The notes beneath the pieces were generated by a model. It saw nothing but the letters and a program-made list of their open reading frames with translations, was not told where the DNA came from and ran no database searches. 64,000 bases of DNA from NCBI GenBank assembly GCA_003550325.1, contig QKWP01001063.1, positions 95,280 through 159,279 of the forward strand, in the 5' to 3' direction. Positions 1 through 10,519 of this stretch are shown in pieces. The position numbers and the translations under genes are program-made. The DNA comes from Gigaspora rosea. Its lineage: Eukaryota > Glomeromycota > Glomeromycetes > Diversisporales > Gigasporaceae. How positions within the stretch are numbered: the stretch's first letter is position 1; each line of letters starts with the position of its first letter.

Positions 1-343
1 TATCTGAAGTATTGACCAAAAGACCCAAGGTTATTATACCATTGCTTAAAGACTTGACTTAGACTCTTAACTTTTAAAAAACCACTTGAATTAACTCTTT
101 TTTCAAAAAACTTGAATTGCACAAGTTGACAAATATTACAAGAGTTGCCAAAATTTAAACAATCTTGACAAAAACCATTAAAGCCTATTTCTACTTGGAA
201 ATAATAATAGAGAAATAGACAAAATACTGAATTCAAATTTGAGAACAAATTCAAAAAATAAAAAGAGAACAAAAAACTCAAAATATTTAAAAAAAGGAGC
301 TTAAAGAATCAGAAAAATCTTTATGATTTGTTCAAAAGACTTA
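1..343. other. AT-rich intergenic sequence, nothing recognised
   Basis: Low-complexity A/T-rich DNA with no credible reading frame or repeat end. It leads directly into a short MITE at 344. Confidence 0.6.
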
Positions 344-476
344 GGAGAGTGCCAAAAATCAGCTAATTTTCTAGAGAGAGGGTCTGAAAAAGTAAAATTT
401 AATATAAAGATCTGACTAAAATAAGGGGAATCAAAATTTTGGTCAAAATTGAATCAGCTGATTTCTGGTAGCATTT
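344..476 (-). mobile_element. MITE, OGCTGATTT family (copy 1, reverse orientation)
   Basis: About 130 bp with imperfect inverted ends containing ATCAGCTGATTTCTGG and the internal word CAAAATTTTGG. The same sequence occurs in the opposite orientation at 16163-16290 and 44635-44765, where 3-bp duplications (TAA, TAG) flank it. The left flank here is TTA. Ends beginning GGG/GGA plus 3-bp duplications suggest a PIF/Harbinger-type non-autonomous element. The right end is diverged. Confidence 0.55.
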
Positions 477-657
477 TTTAATATATTAAACCAATTACCT
501 TTCTATAACTCAAGTAATCAAATTAAAGGATGAAAATTATATTACTTTGCTTGAAGAATTAGAAAAGGAATTTATAGAGTAAAATTTTTTAAGGGATAGA
601 AATATTATAAAATAGCTAGTTATTATTTTATTATTTTATTATTTTGTTATTTTGTTA

Positions 658-1481
658 ATTTTTTTTTTTAACGTTTTATATCTGAGACCTTGCTCTTTTC
701 TTTATTAAGTTGATAATTTATTACATGCAGAAGAGAATTTAAAATAATATATTACAACTTTATGAGAAAAAGATGACTCAGGCTTCATGATGGCCTTCCG
801 CTACCAACAATCTTTACCCGAGGCCTAATTGTTAGCTGAACAGAGTTATTATTATAATAACCCGTCAGACTTTAAAATAAAAATTGGTAACATCAATAAC
901 CCTGTCCCGACTAACCGGCCCAGGTCACGGTATGTTAAACGAAAAGCAGTCATATAGTCCGGACTGCTTGATATAGAGCTTCTAGAATCTTCTTCCAGTG
1001 GTTTCTCCTTAAGTCTCACACGTCTATGACGATTGTATCCAATACGGTAGGTGCCTTTCCTTTTTGGGAGCAGTAAACACTGCAGATCTTTTGGAGGGGG
1101 TACGCCAAATCGCCCACTTTTTGAAAATTCATGACAAACCAGCGACACCAAAAAATTCACTTGTAACTGTAGTAGAGACAGTGGTTCTTCCCGTGTAGTC
1201 CAATATTCATCAGAGAGCCGCCAAAGACTTCTCAATATGTGATGAGTGATAAACTCTAAGCTTGTCAGCAAGTAGTCTATGAACTTTACCTCTAAACGAC
1301 AAGTGTCGGTTTTGTTGTGAGTGACAAACTCTAAGGCTGTTAGCAGATACTCAGTTAACTGTATCTCTAGATAACGGCTGCCGGTTGTATGTTTCCTTGG
1401 TTTTTCTACTGTTTCTTTGAGACTATTCTTCTGAAGTGTTAGCATTTTTGTTGGTACAAGTAATCGGCGGATAGAGTTATC
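658..1481 (-). mobile_element. Retroposon family R1, copy i (poly-A tailed, minus)
   Basis: Oriented on the minus strand: the poly-T at 658-671 is its 3' poly-A tail and its 5' end is near 1481. A direct repeat TTGTTATTTTGTTA flanks it (644-657 and 1482-1495), the long duplication expected of LINE-type retroposition. It shares with the copies at 3500-5282 and 55303-56338 a 5' start resembling ACTCTMTCC-n4-GAT-n2-CTTGTACC and an internal block CTTTTGGAGGGGG. No LTR or reverse transcriptase is visible, so it is probably mobilised in trans. It contains an open 197-codon frame (next entry). Confidence 0.6.
852..1445 (-). CDS. Open reading frame of retroposon R1 copy i, unknown function (197 aa)
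   Basis: Starts with ATG at 1445, only about 36 bases inside the 5' end of the R1 retroposon, and stays open for 197 codons, unusual in this AT-rich sequence. The protein is leucine-rich, has no signal peptide or membrane segment, and contains a duplicated segment of about 25 residues near residues 25-70 (LTEYLLTALEFVTH and IDYLLTSLEFITH). The related copy at 55990-56338 encodes a similar stretch (RLLSEAPW then EEIVEQLW, against RLSDEYW then EEPLSLLQL here). That suggests a coding ancestor, either an element protein or a retroposed host transcript. I recognise no domain, and the frame may be decayed downstream of the shared part. Confidence 0.35.
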   Translation of the reverse strand: MLTLQKNSLKETVEKPRKHTTGSRYLEIQLTEYLLTALEFVTHNKTDTCRLEVKFIDYLLTSLEFITHHILRSLWRLSDEYWTTREEPLSLLQLQVNFLVSLVCHEFSKSGRFGVPPPKDLQCLLLPKRKGTYRIGYNRHRRVRLKEKPLEEDSRSSISSSPDYMTAFRLTYRDLGRLVGTGLLMLPIFILKSDGLL

Positions 1482-2864
1482 TTGTTATTTTGTTATTATT
1501 ATATTTTGTATATTATTATCTTGAGAATTGAATATTTAGAATAATTTATATCGCTTATAATGCTTATACTGCTTATAATATTTATACCATTTGGTACCAA
1601 AATTTTTTTTTTTTAATTAAAGTGCCCATCTTGGGACTTACAGTGCGCGACACCTAAAGACTAAAATAATTTCAAACATTAATAGCTCTTGATACATAAA
1701 AGATATGAAAAAAAGAAAGCCACTAAATTGTAGCCAAGTTAATTTGCTACAACTTAGTGGCTTTATTTTTAAAATAATTATTATATATTTTTGATTTATA
1801 TTAATTTAAAGATGCTTAATTTTTATATGATGCGTCAAAAAATTAATGAAAATGGGACAAGTCACATGTTTTGACCTCTTGCTATTGGCTAATTTGTTAT
1901 TTCAATTGTTTTATTTTTATTTCAAAGAAGCAACAATATATTTTAGTTCACAATAATAATGAGGTTTTAAATTCTTTGAAAACTAATTTATTACAATATT
2001 AATTATTATATAGTTAATGAATTTGAAGCAACCAATAATTGTTTTTTAAAGAATCATAGGGTGATTGTTTTTATATAACAATTAAAAAATATCTGGCTTT
2101 GAATTTGATGTACTAATTTGAACTACAAAGAGGCTCAGATTGTGAGTGTATTAAATTCAAAGCCAGATAGATGTTTTGATACAAAATATCCAGTAATATA
2201 TTTATTTTTTTTCTTTATAACAAATGAATTAATTAGAATAATCAAGTCTATTTGGTATATAAATAGTACTTATTAAACCTATATTTATTTAAAATATACA
2301 TATAACATTCTAGTTTTAGTAAGACTGCATTATGTAGCTACTCTAATTTATATTATATTTAATGTTTGATTCAATTTTTATAATAACTTAAATGTTATAC
2401 ATATTAAAGCTAGCTTGTTTATATAGTATAAAAAACAATAAACTAATACAATATATAACAAATTTAAATAATATAATAGTAATATTTAATGCAATTAAAA
2501 TTAGTATTTCTAAAAAATATTCTATTTAGTTTATATATTCATTGCATTGATACATATATTCTGCTTATTCTCAATAAATTTATTTAATAAAATTCAATAT
2601 CAGGTACTACTACTAGAAATATCTAATTAATAATTAATATATACACAATGCATTTTATAATAGTATAATAATTTACCTCAATTTATTATACTACCTTAAA
2701 AATTGTAAAAAATTTACCTATAAAAATCCTACCACAATTTTTTCATTTACCTTATTTTATCCTTTCACAATTTTTTAAAAAACTCATTTTTTACATACCA
2801 CCTTTTAAATTTTTTATTAAAAATTTACCTCATTTTATACATACTAGATCAAATATAATTGTCC
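1482..2864. other. Intergenic AT-rich sequence with two small perfect-stem hairpins
   Basis: No gene is seen. Two hairpins stand out: 1717-1764, with arms AGCCACTAAATTGTAGC and its near complement, and 2090-2169, with arms ATCTGGCTTTGAATTT and AAATTCAAAGCCAGAT flanked by TA. Both look like remnants of very short TA-inserting MITEs. The rest (2170-2860) is A/T-rich with CCT-AAA tracts. Confidence 0.5.
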
Positions 2865-3499
2865 AGGGTCCTGCCATACGTACACTTTGGTGTCTAATTT
2901 AAGTAGTCCGCCCAAGGGTTCCACACTAGCTGCCATACCTGCAACCCAACTATGGGAATTGCCTATTTAAACCCTTTGATCCATGTTCCGCCTGCCAACC
3001 CATCTTGTATCACCAGAACAGGCCTGTTACATAAGTCAGTCAGCCAGTTCCAGATACTTATCTGTTGCCTTAGGACTCAGCCGGGTATTCCCGGTCCTGT
3101 TATCCTCAACAGGAGACTTGGTAGAGTGGTATCTGTCCCATATCAGGTATTCACCTACACTTCGGTACTTATTGCTATGACCGAGGCCAACACTTGCGAG
3201 ACAGGGTTACCCCTGTCCTCTTACCAATACCTACTTCTGCTCTTGTAAGGTTCACTCCAACCCTGGTACCCACCATCACTTTCCTACCGGTTCTTCACCA
3301 ATTTCCAATCCGGAAGGGTTGATCTACTCGGCATTAGGTGCCATCATGGTTTTCCCCCCTGGTACCTACTTCTATTACATAGGTTCTTTTTATCCGGTAC
3401 TCGATCTGGCAGCCAGGTTGGTAGACCTTGTCACTAAGGTCGACATCTGATACTTTGGCTCTTGTCCAATATTCCGGTTTTGGTAGCACCGTCAAAGAT
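2865..3499 (-). mobile_element. Retroposon family B, copy 3 (partial)
   Basis: GC-richer than its surroundings and clearly homologous to 47310-48710 (shared words include TGCCATACCTGCA-like and GGTATTCACCTAC). Minus orientation is inferred from the tRNA-like head of the fuller copies. This copy stops at 3499, where the poly-T tail of an R1 retroposon begins, so its 5' part with the tRNA-like head is missing or displaced. Short open frames inside it are not convincing genes. Confidence 0.55.
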
Positions 3500-3626
3500 C
3501 TTTTTTTTTTTTTTTTTTTTTTGTTAATAATCCTGCCTTTATTATATATCGGATGTGGTAATTTTACACCTATAGATATTTCTGCCTATAAATCTCCAAT
3601 TTTAACAATAAAGACTCGTCCAGTTA

Positions 3627-4231
3627 GGGGAGTGCAGTAAATCACGTAATTAGGGTTTACATAAGTCCTGACCCCCTCCCCCTAGTGATAGGACTATTGA
3701 CCAATCAAATTTAAAAAAACTCAAAAACATCTCTGACCTGAAAATAAGCTACTCCACAATCGACAAAAGTCGCTACATAGTAAAGTCTAAATTATACTAA
3801 GCAAATCGAAAAATATCGATTAAGTAAACTTATTCAGCAGATCAAAATACACTTACTTTAAAATTTTCATAATTATTGGAGAAGTTTTTATTAATTGACT
3901 TTTGATTTTTACGTTTGACGGAAAAATTAAAATTTTTTAAAAAAATTTATTTGACGAACGTAAAAGTTAAAAGTTAAATAATAAAAAGTTTTCAATACTT
4001 ATGAAAATTTTGTAGTAAGTGTATTTTGTCCTGCTGAATAAGTTTACTTAATCGATATTTTTCGATTTGCTTAGTAAAATTTAGACTTTACTATGTAGCA
4101 ATTATCTGCGATTAACTAAAAATCGATTTTCTTCAATATGATTGGCTATTTATACTATATATATATATATAGGAAGTGATATTTGGGGACCCCCCACCCC
4201 CTAAAAAATTATGTGATTTTCTGCACTCCCC
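3627..4231. mobile_element. PIF/Harbinger-type MITE with TTA duplication
   Basis: Terminal inverted repeats GGGGAGTGCAGTAAATCACG and GGGGAGTGCAGAAAATCACA (read inward) are flanked by TTA at 3624-3626 and 4232-4234. A 3-bp TWA-like duplication and G-rich ends are the hallmarks of PIF/Harbinger elements. Nearly the whole 605 bp folds back: the block around 3765-3860 (GCTACATAGTAAAGTCTAAA) pairs with the complementary block around 4010-4100. No transposase is present, so it must rely on an enzyme elsewhere. Confidence 0.75.
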
Positions 4232-4261
4232 TTACCGAAGTACCTATCCGCGATTATTGCA

Positions 4262-4396
4262 ACAAAAATTTATCCCCTAGAGGGCCTCCAACTTTTTGGA
4301 GGTTCCGTCTCTAGTTCACCAATTTGAAGTTTTTATCCAAAAATTTATCCCCTAGAGGGCCTCCAACTTTTGGAGGTTCCGTCTCTAGTTCACTGA
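4262..4396. repeat. Two-copy tandem repeat (about 72 bp unit)
   Basis: The block AAATTTATCCCCTAGAGGGC, continuing to GTCTCTAGTTCAC, occurs twice in a row; the two copies differ by one T in the run before GGAGG. It sits inside R1 copy ii. The core CCTCCAACTTT...GGAGG is itself a small hairpin. Confidence 0.75.
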
Positions 4397-5282
4397 TTAG
4401 GAGTTGTTAACCTATCAAAATTACTAACTTTTTTCTAATCTACTCTACCTAGCCTCTAGGATAAGGAGTATTTATATCCATATCACAAAGAAAAAACAAA
4501 GTATGCGAACGAAAGAAAGAAGATAAAAGAAAGGGGGAAAAAGCCTACAACACCTAAAGGTGAACCAAAACAAACAAAAAGAAAAAAGAGAAAAGATAGA
4601 GAAGACAAAAAAAAGAAAGTAAAATTGAAAAGGGATAAACTATGTTTAAAAATTACATAATACTCTTAAATCTAGCTCTACTCTAAATTTAGTTCATATT
4701 ATATTTATCATTATCTTTGGGGTAGAGTTAGCCCTGCAAGAATTTTCTAGAAAAAACCTCCAAAACCGAAACCGGAGCCAGTCTTCGGCCTACACGTGGC
4801 AGAATATAATTTCTCGTGACTTCGTTCCCAATTCAGAATTGTAAACAATGCTGATCTTTTGGAGGGGATAAGCTGGATTTTCCACTTTTACATTAGCAAA
4901 AATATCCCCTAAAAAAAACCTGAGAGAAGCGAGAATATGGTAGTGGAGTTCGGTTCATGTTCTTTAGATTTTCCAAGGAGTGTAGTGAAAAACTCATTTG
5001 CTGTTCTCCATTAAGCCTTATACAAAAAACTTTGTTGACGAAAGACTTCTTTCTCCAAAATTTTGTATACAAGGGCACCATCTTCTGCCAGTTATCTTGT
5101 ATACTAACGCTTTTGGTTTGCATGCCAAATATATATAGGAGTCACCAAAGGCAATAGACCAGAAACCTTTGGTTAACCTGCATAAACCCCGTTATTTTGT
5201 ATCGCTTCTTTATACAACTCCAGCAAATTTTTTGTTTTCGTATGTGTAAAAATCCGGTACAAGTGATCATTGGAGAGAGTTC

Positions 5283-6599
5283 TGTATCAAGAATCATATA
5301 TTATATTTTAAATATTATATATATTATATATTATTATAAAAAAAATGACAAAAAAAAATAAATCCAAAAAAAACGAAACCAAAAAAAATTAAAAAAAATG
5401 AAAACAAAAAAATAAACTATTATATTCTTTATATTCGCTCATATTTTGCTTATATTCGCTACTTCTTGCAAAGTGCCAGAAAGTTAGGTTGTTTTCTTGC
5501 AAAGTTCTAAAAGAAGTAAGGAATAAATAAAATAAAATAAAAAAAATAANNNNNNNNNNNNNNNNNNNNNNNNNNNNNNNNNNNNNNNNNNNNNNNNNNN
5601 NNNNNNNNNNNNNNNNNNNNNNNNNNNNNNNNNNNNNNNNNNNNNNNNNNNNNNNNNNNNNNNNNNNNNNNNNNNNNNNNNNNNNNNNNNNNNNNNNNNN
5701 NNNNNNNNNNNNNNNNNNNNNNNNNNNNNNNNNNNNNNNNNNNNNNNNNNNNNNNNNNNNNNNNNNNNNNNNNNNNNNNNNNNNNNNNNNNNNNNNNNNN
5801 NNNNNNNNNNNNNNNNNNNNNNNNNNNNNNNNNNNNNNNNNNNNNNNNNNNNNNNNNNNNNNNNNNNNNNNNNNNNNNNNNNNNNNNNNNNNNNNNNNNN
5901 NNNNNNNNNNNNNNNNNNNNNNNNNNNNNNNNNNNNNNNNNNNNNNNNNNNNNNNNNNNNNNNNNNNNNNNNNNNNNNNNNNNNNNNNNNNNNNNNNNNN
6001 NNNNNNNNNNNNNNNNNNNNNNNNNNNNNNNNNNNNNNNNNNNNNNNNNNNNNNNNNNNNNNNNNNNNNNNNNNNNNNNNNNNNNNNNNNNNNNNNNNNN
6101 NNNNNNNNNNNNNNNNNNNNNNNNNNNNNNNNNNNNNNNNNNNNNNNNNNNNNNNNNNNNNNNNNNNNNNNNNNNNNNNNNNNNNNNNNNNNNNNNNNNN
6201 NNNNNNNNNNNNNNNNNNNNNNNNNNNNNNNNNNNNNNNNNNNNNNNNNNNNNNNNNNNNNNNNNNNNNNNNNNNNNNNNNNNNNNNNNNNNNNNNNNNN
6301 NNNNNNNNNNNNNNNNNNNNNNNNNNNNNNNNNNNNNNNNNNNNNNNNNNNNNNNNNNNNNNNNNNNNNNNNNNNNNNNNNNNNNNNNNNNNNNNNNNNN
6401 NNNNNNNNNNNNNNNNNNNNNNNNNNNNNNNNNNNNNNNNNNNNNNNNNNNNNNNNNNNNNNNNNNNNNNNNNNNNNNNNNNNNNNNNNNNNNNNNNNNN
6501 NNNTAAGTTTTTTCACATACTTTGTGGAATATATTTTTATGATCCTTGGTAGCTTACGGATCAAATGGGCTTAAGAGATTTTGAACTTTTTTTTTTTTA
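5283..6599. other. Low-complexity sequence and scaffold gap (N at 5550-6503)
   Basis: Purine- and A-rich low-complexity DNA flanks a 954-base run of N. Any long frame crossing the N run is meaningless. The left flank contains TTCTTGCAAAGTGCCAGAAA, the motif that is tandemly scattered at 28030-28800, so the gap probably lies in the same minisatellite type. Confidence 0.9.
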
Positions 6600-6629
6600 C
6601 CTAGTGATTTGGGTTAAAATTTTTGTGAT

Positions 6630-6930
6630 GCAATCAATACACTAAATAATCGTTAAAGATCTGCTAATCGTTATATATCGTTTCAAATAATTATGATTAT
6701 AATCGATTTATAAATATAACGATTTAATATAAAAAATGATATATCGATTATAGATATATATTGATTTTTATCCAATTAATCGATATATAATGATATTATG
6801 ATATATATCGATTACTAAATATATATCGATTTTTATCCAATTAATCGATATATAACGATATTTTAATCGATATATAACGATATTTTATAATCAATATAAA
6901 ACGATTAAGTGCTATATATCGATCAATATC
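6630..6930. repeat. Degenerate ATCGATATATA-type repeat array
   Basis: Irregular repetition of words such as TATCGATTTTTATCCAATTA and CGATATATAACGATATTTT over 300 bp. Units vary from about 20 to 70 bp. It ends where a LINE coding fragment begins. Confidence 0.7.
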
Positions 6931-8390
6931 TATGTATAAAATTTTCTGATGTTAGGCAGGCTCAGCTAGATAGTAAAAGTACAGAATGCATTCTTTCTTG
7001 GAACACTAATAGATGCAAGAGTAGTGAGTTTCAATTTAATTTTAATGCAAAGTTAGTGCAAGAAGCAAAAACAAAGCTAGAGTGCAAAAAATTAGAAGAG
7101 GTGGTGAAGCTCGCAGATAAAAATAATAAAGAAATTTGGACCCTTCTAAGTATGAATGAAAGAAAAAGTTTTTTGAAGAACAAAAATAATCGTTGGATAA
7201 TAGTGGAGCAGTTAATCAGTCAGGATGGTACACAACTTTTGACATGGCAAAAACTTAGTGGGTGTGGAAAAAAACCATTATGGTTTCAAAGAATAGAAGA
7301 GCTTCTAATACATAACATTAAATCAAAAGAAGTAAAGTTCCAATTTAGATTAGTGGGTGAAAATAGCTTGGCGACCCAACCTACTTTGATACTGGTTTCT
7401 GGAGACTAAAGAAAGTTGGAATAGATCCTTTTTGGTACAAGTAGAGAAAAAATGCAAATAGAGAGAATTAAAAGAAAAAAAGAAGAAGTCTTAGAAATTG
7501 AGCACTGGACCGATAGTAAAGAAAATAATAAGTCTCTAGTAAAATACACAGTGTGCCAAATAGGGGAAGAGAACAATAATGGGATGTGCCTAATTAGGAA
7601 AGATTCGTAAAGGTAGAAGAGCTTTAAAAAAAGGAGTTGTTAAAAGAGAAGGAGAGAATAGAGCATTTTGTGAAATTCCAGTTAATTCCCTGAGCACGCG
7701 TACTGGATCACAAATCCAAGACCCAAGAACAGCAAATATTGACGTAAAAGTTTTTGTTAAAACAGTAGAAAATTCACTAATTGACAAGTATATTGTAGAG
7801 CAAGATTCTAGAGTTAGGCTCAGGGAAATTGCGCAAAAACTAGCAAGATTCCAGAATCTAGGTATTTACACAGATAGTTCACTAGAAGAGTCTGGAAATA
7901 GCACTCAACTATGAAGAATGGGTGTAGGATGGATCATACTTAACGAGCAGAATTAGGCCAATCCAGTTACTCTAGCGCATTTTGCAGGTGCAATATGAGA
8001 CTAGCCATCATCAACCAGAGCAGAACTAGGGGCAATAGGTACTGCACTGCTAGTAATTCTGCAAAAGTGCAAAATTAATATATATTGCAGTGCAAATGCA
8101 ATCAGTATGATCAAAAAAGTGCTGTGTAATCAGAAAACATCAAGAATTTCAAAGCTGAAGAATGGAAGTATTCTTGCAATGATCGAAAGTCTAATTAAGT
8201 GTAAGGAGATAGATACCAACTTTGTCAAAGTAAAAGGGCACAGTGGCATTTACTTTAATGAGCAGGTGGATAAGTTGGCAAAAGAAGGGTGTAAGGATGG
8301 AGAAGTTATTAGTTGGAATGTCGAGTGGTTGAAATTGGTAAGGGTAGTACCTAGGTTGAATCAGTACATAATAGATACCTCTATTAGAGG

Positions 8391-8833
8391 TAGGGTTCCA
8401 ACATCCAATCCGGTTAACCGTCCAACCGATCAACTGAACTGAAAAAAACGTCAACCAGATCGCAATTTTGACAAACCGGTTTAAATATGCCAACCGGATT
8501 AATATAACACAAACGGGGTCACCTGTTGAAAAACAGGTAATCTGATTTTTTTTATTATGTTGACCTGTAACGATATTTCTCATTACGGCACGCTTGTCAA
8601 ATTTAACTAATTTTTTGTCCTCAAATTTAAGTTTTGGGGACAAAATTATTTTTACAAATGTGCCGTAATATATAGGTAATTGGGTATCCGGGGCACCCGA
8701 TTAGTATTACCTGATTACAATCGGGTGACCCGTTTTTAATCAGATAATCAGGTTTAGTTTCGAATAACCGGATCCAATCAGTTTTTACCTGACAGGTCAC
8801 AGTTGGAGATTTTCAATCCGGTTTGGAACCCTA
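8391..8833. mobile_element. hAT-type MITE inside the LINE RNase H frame
   Basis: 443 bp bounded by TAGGGTTCCAA and its complement TTGGAACCCTA, with a perfect 8-bp duplication ATTAGAGG at 8383-8390 and 8834-8841. An 8-bp duplication is diagnostic of the hAT group. The interior is rich in palindromic AACCGG/CCGGTT words. It carries no transposase. Excising it with one duplication copy keeps the LINE frame open across the junction (IRG then LINS). Confidence 0.85.
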
Positions 8834-8887
8834 ATTAGAGGTTTAATAAATAGTATTACAAATTTGTATTATAGCGTAAAATGGTTA

Positions 8888-9062
8888 TACACGTCACTCT
8901 GGTTATATCGACATTTTTGGTTCATTAGTAAAAAAATTCAAAATGTCGATACAGTGAGTATACCGACATTTTATATTAAATTTTTGAAAAAAATGTCGGT
9001 ATAGAAAGATTTTACTATGATGTCGTTATATCCAGATGTCGGTATAACCAGAGTGACGTGTA
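8888..9062. mobile_element. Tc1/mariner-like MITE (TA duplication) inside the LINE
   Basis: 175 bp with inverted ends TACACGTCACTCTGGTTATA and complement, flanked by TA (8886-8887 and 9063-9064). Internal copies of ATGTCG and CGACAT pair with each other. No coding capacity. Removing it with one TA joins the LINE reading frame as VKW then LEY in frame, confirming that it landed in an already inserted, once-coding LINE copy. Confidence 0.8.
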
Positions 9063-10102
9063 TAGAGTATTTAGAAAGTAAGAATAGTATAGAGTCAGAA
9101 ATTGATTGGAAGGGAATCTGGCAGAATTTTAAAAAAAATGCAGGATCAAGATGTAGAACTTTGCTAAGTATAGAGAATGGGTGTTTGATACAAAGTGTCT
9201 AAATAACTTACTGCTAACTCTTAGTGTACTGCACAAGAGGAACTCGACGATGTATCCGATAGATACCTGTATAGCATGCTTTCGTGAGAAGGAAGATTTG
9301 GAACATTTAGCAAGATACGAACTATACGAAATTCTCTGGAAGAAAATTGAGCTCAAAGCTGCGAATCTTGCCTTAGAAGAACGGTCTCTCGCCAGAGGAA
9401 GAAAGAGAAAAAGAAATGAAGACGCTCTATATTGAAAAATGCAAACACAGAAGCAGTCTTAATTGGACTATCAAGAAATGATAGGCTAGAAAACCGCATA
9501 AATTGTATTAGAGGAATCCTTCTAAACTATAGCAACGAAAGTATAGAACTGCGAAATACCAGAAAAAGATATACTTATGAGCTCAGAAGGGAGAAATCAT
9601 TTGGGTATGCTGTTGCGAGGCGGTTAACGAATGGGAGAAAAATCAAAGTATCTCGAACAAAGACAAAAAGAAAAGAATAGTAAAAAGTAAACCACGTAAG
9701 GAAACTTCACGCAGGAAAATCTCAAAAGTAGAGGAATTGGAGCACAAAGCAAAGAAGAAAGAACTGTGGGACAAGGTTGAAATACTTTTGACCAACTTAG
9801 TCCAAACTAATTATAAACTGACATGGTCTGGGCTTTATAGACCTGTTGGAAAACAAACTTAACACAATTTTAACAAGGCTAGCGACCACTATCCAGTGAC
9901 CCGAGGGAGTTTCTTCAGTAAGTTGAAGGCCTAAGGATAGGAAAAAGGTTGCTGCAGCAGATCGCATCTGGGCACTTTATAGTAGCCAGGTGAGTCTTTA
10001 TTGTAGAAAAAGAAGGGTTAAAGGCAGTAGTTGAAGACCTCTATATGTAATAACATGCGCATTCTTTAGTCAATAAAGGCAGAATTGCCAAAAAAAAATA
10101 TA

Positions 10103-10315
10103 TGTCGCAGCTAAAGCTGGAAATGGCTGAAGCTGGAAATTAGAGGTCTCGATTTAAAACTATAAGCCCTGCTAAAATCCAACTATGCTCTTTTATTATA
10201 AACCCTAACCCTAAATTCTAATCTAACTATAAAAAAAAATCATACAAAATGCATTCCAAAATTTTTTGTAAATTTCATATTAAAATATTTAAAATTTTCA
10301 GCTTTAGCCACGACA
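10103..10315. mobile_element. Short MITE, TGTCGYRGCTAAAGCTG ends
   Basis: Ends TGTCGCAGCTAAAGCTGGAA and the complement of a sequence ending CAGCTTTAGCCACGACA form imperfect inverted repeats of about 22 bp bordered by TA-rich DNA. The interior contains AAACCCTAACCCTAAA, which looks telomere-like but is part of the element. It lies just beyond the LINE tail. Confidence 0.55.
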
Positions 10316-10349
10316 ATATATATATCTATTATATATATTATATTATATA

Positions 10350-10421
10350 TAGGACCTGATAATTGCTCTACCCCCACCTATCTAAAAAATCAAGTGATAA
10401 ATGGCACTCCCCTAACTAAAA
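10350..10421. mobile_element. Single arm of a Harbinger-type MITE (GGGGAGTGCC family)
   Basis: Ends CACTCCCC followed by TAA and contains the family words GATAAATGGCACTCCCC and GGACCTGATAATTGC, shared with 17733-17800, 61966-62040 and others. A matching second arm is not seen here, so it is a deleted or solo end. Confidence 0.55.
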
Positions 10422-10519
10422 TAAATCAAGTAGCATTTAGATATTTATAAACATATTCAATAGCCTATACTACAGTAGCATATTTTAATTTAGTTGTACA
10501 ATAGTTTACTTCTTTTTTT

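Larger units (their letters stand above)
3500..5282 (-). mobile_element. Retroposon family R1, copy ii, interrupted by a Harbinger-type MITE
   Basis: A run of about 22 T at 3500-3522 is the poly-A tail of a minus-strand insertion. Its 5' end near 5282 matches copies i and iii (ACTCTCTCC...CACTTGTACC). The family block with CTTTTGGAGGGG lies at 4855-4868. The element is split at 3624-4234 by the MITE listed next. It also contains a tandem duplication (4262-4396). The coding part is broken by stops; no intact frame comparable to copy i remains. Confidence 0.5.
6931..10095 (+). pseudogene. Non-LTR retrotransposon (LINE) 3' half with RNase H domain, degenerate
   Basis: The C-terminal part of a LINE polyprotein in several frames. 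6940-7409 encodes the Lys-rich linker common before RNase H in such elements (LSGCGKKPLWFQRIEEL). 7900-8382 encodes RNase H: SSTRAELGAIGTALL (with the catalytic Glu) at about 8010-8055, then VKVKGHSGIYFNEQVDKLA with the His/Asn/Asp of the last motif at about 8226-8283. 8834-9330 encodes a tail with C-x2-C-x7-H (CIACFREKEDLEH). Stops at places where Trp is expected (about 7950-8010) and frame breaks inactivate it. Two MITEs split the frame, and removing them restores an uninterrupted reading frame between residues either side. A 3' untranslated region runs from 9690 to an A-run at 10090-10098. The 5' half with the reverse transcriptase is absent (5' truncation). Confidence 0.75.

Noticed and set aside
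5389-6564. Long open frames spanning N runs (also 18813-19973)
   Set aside because: They are open only because N codons hide stops; the real sequence is a gap.
10190-10225. Telomeric repeat (AAACCCTAACCCTAAA), also TTAGGG words at 41250 and 42565
   Set aside because: Only one or two units, inside MITE interiors; not an array at a chromosome end.
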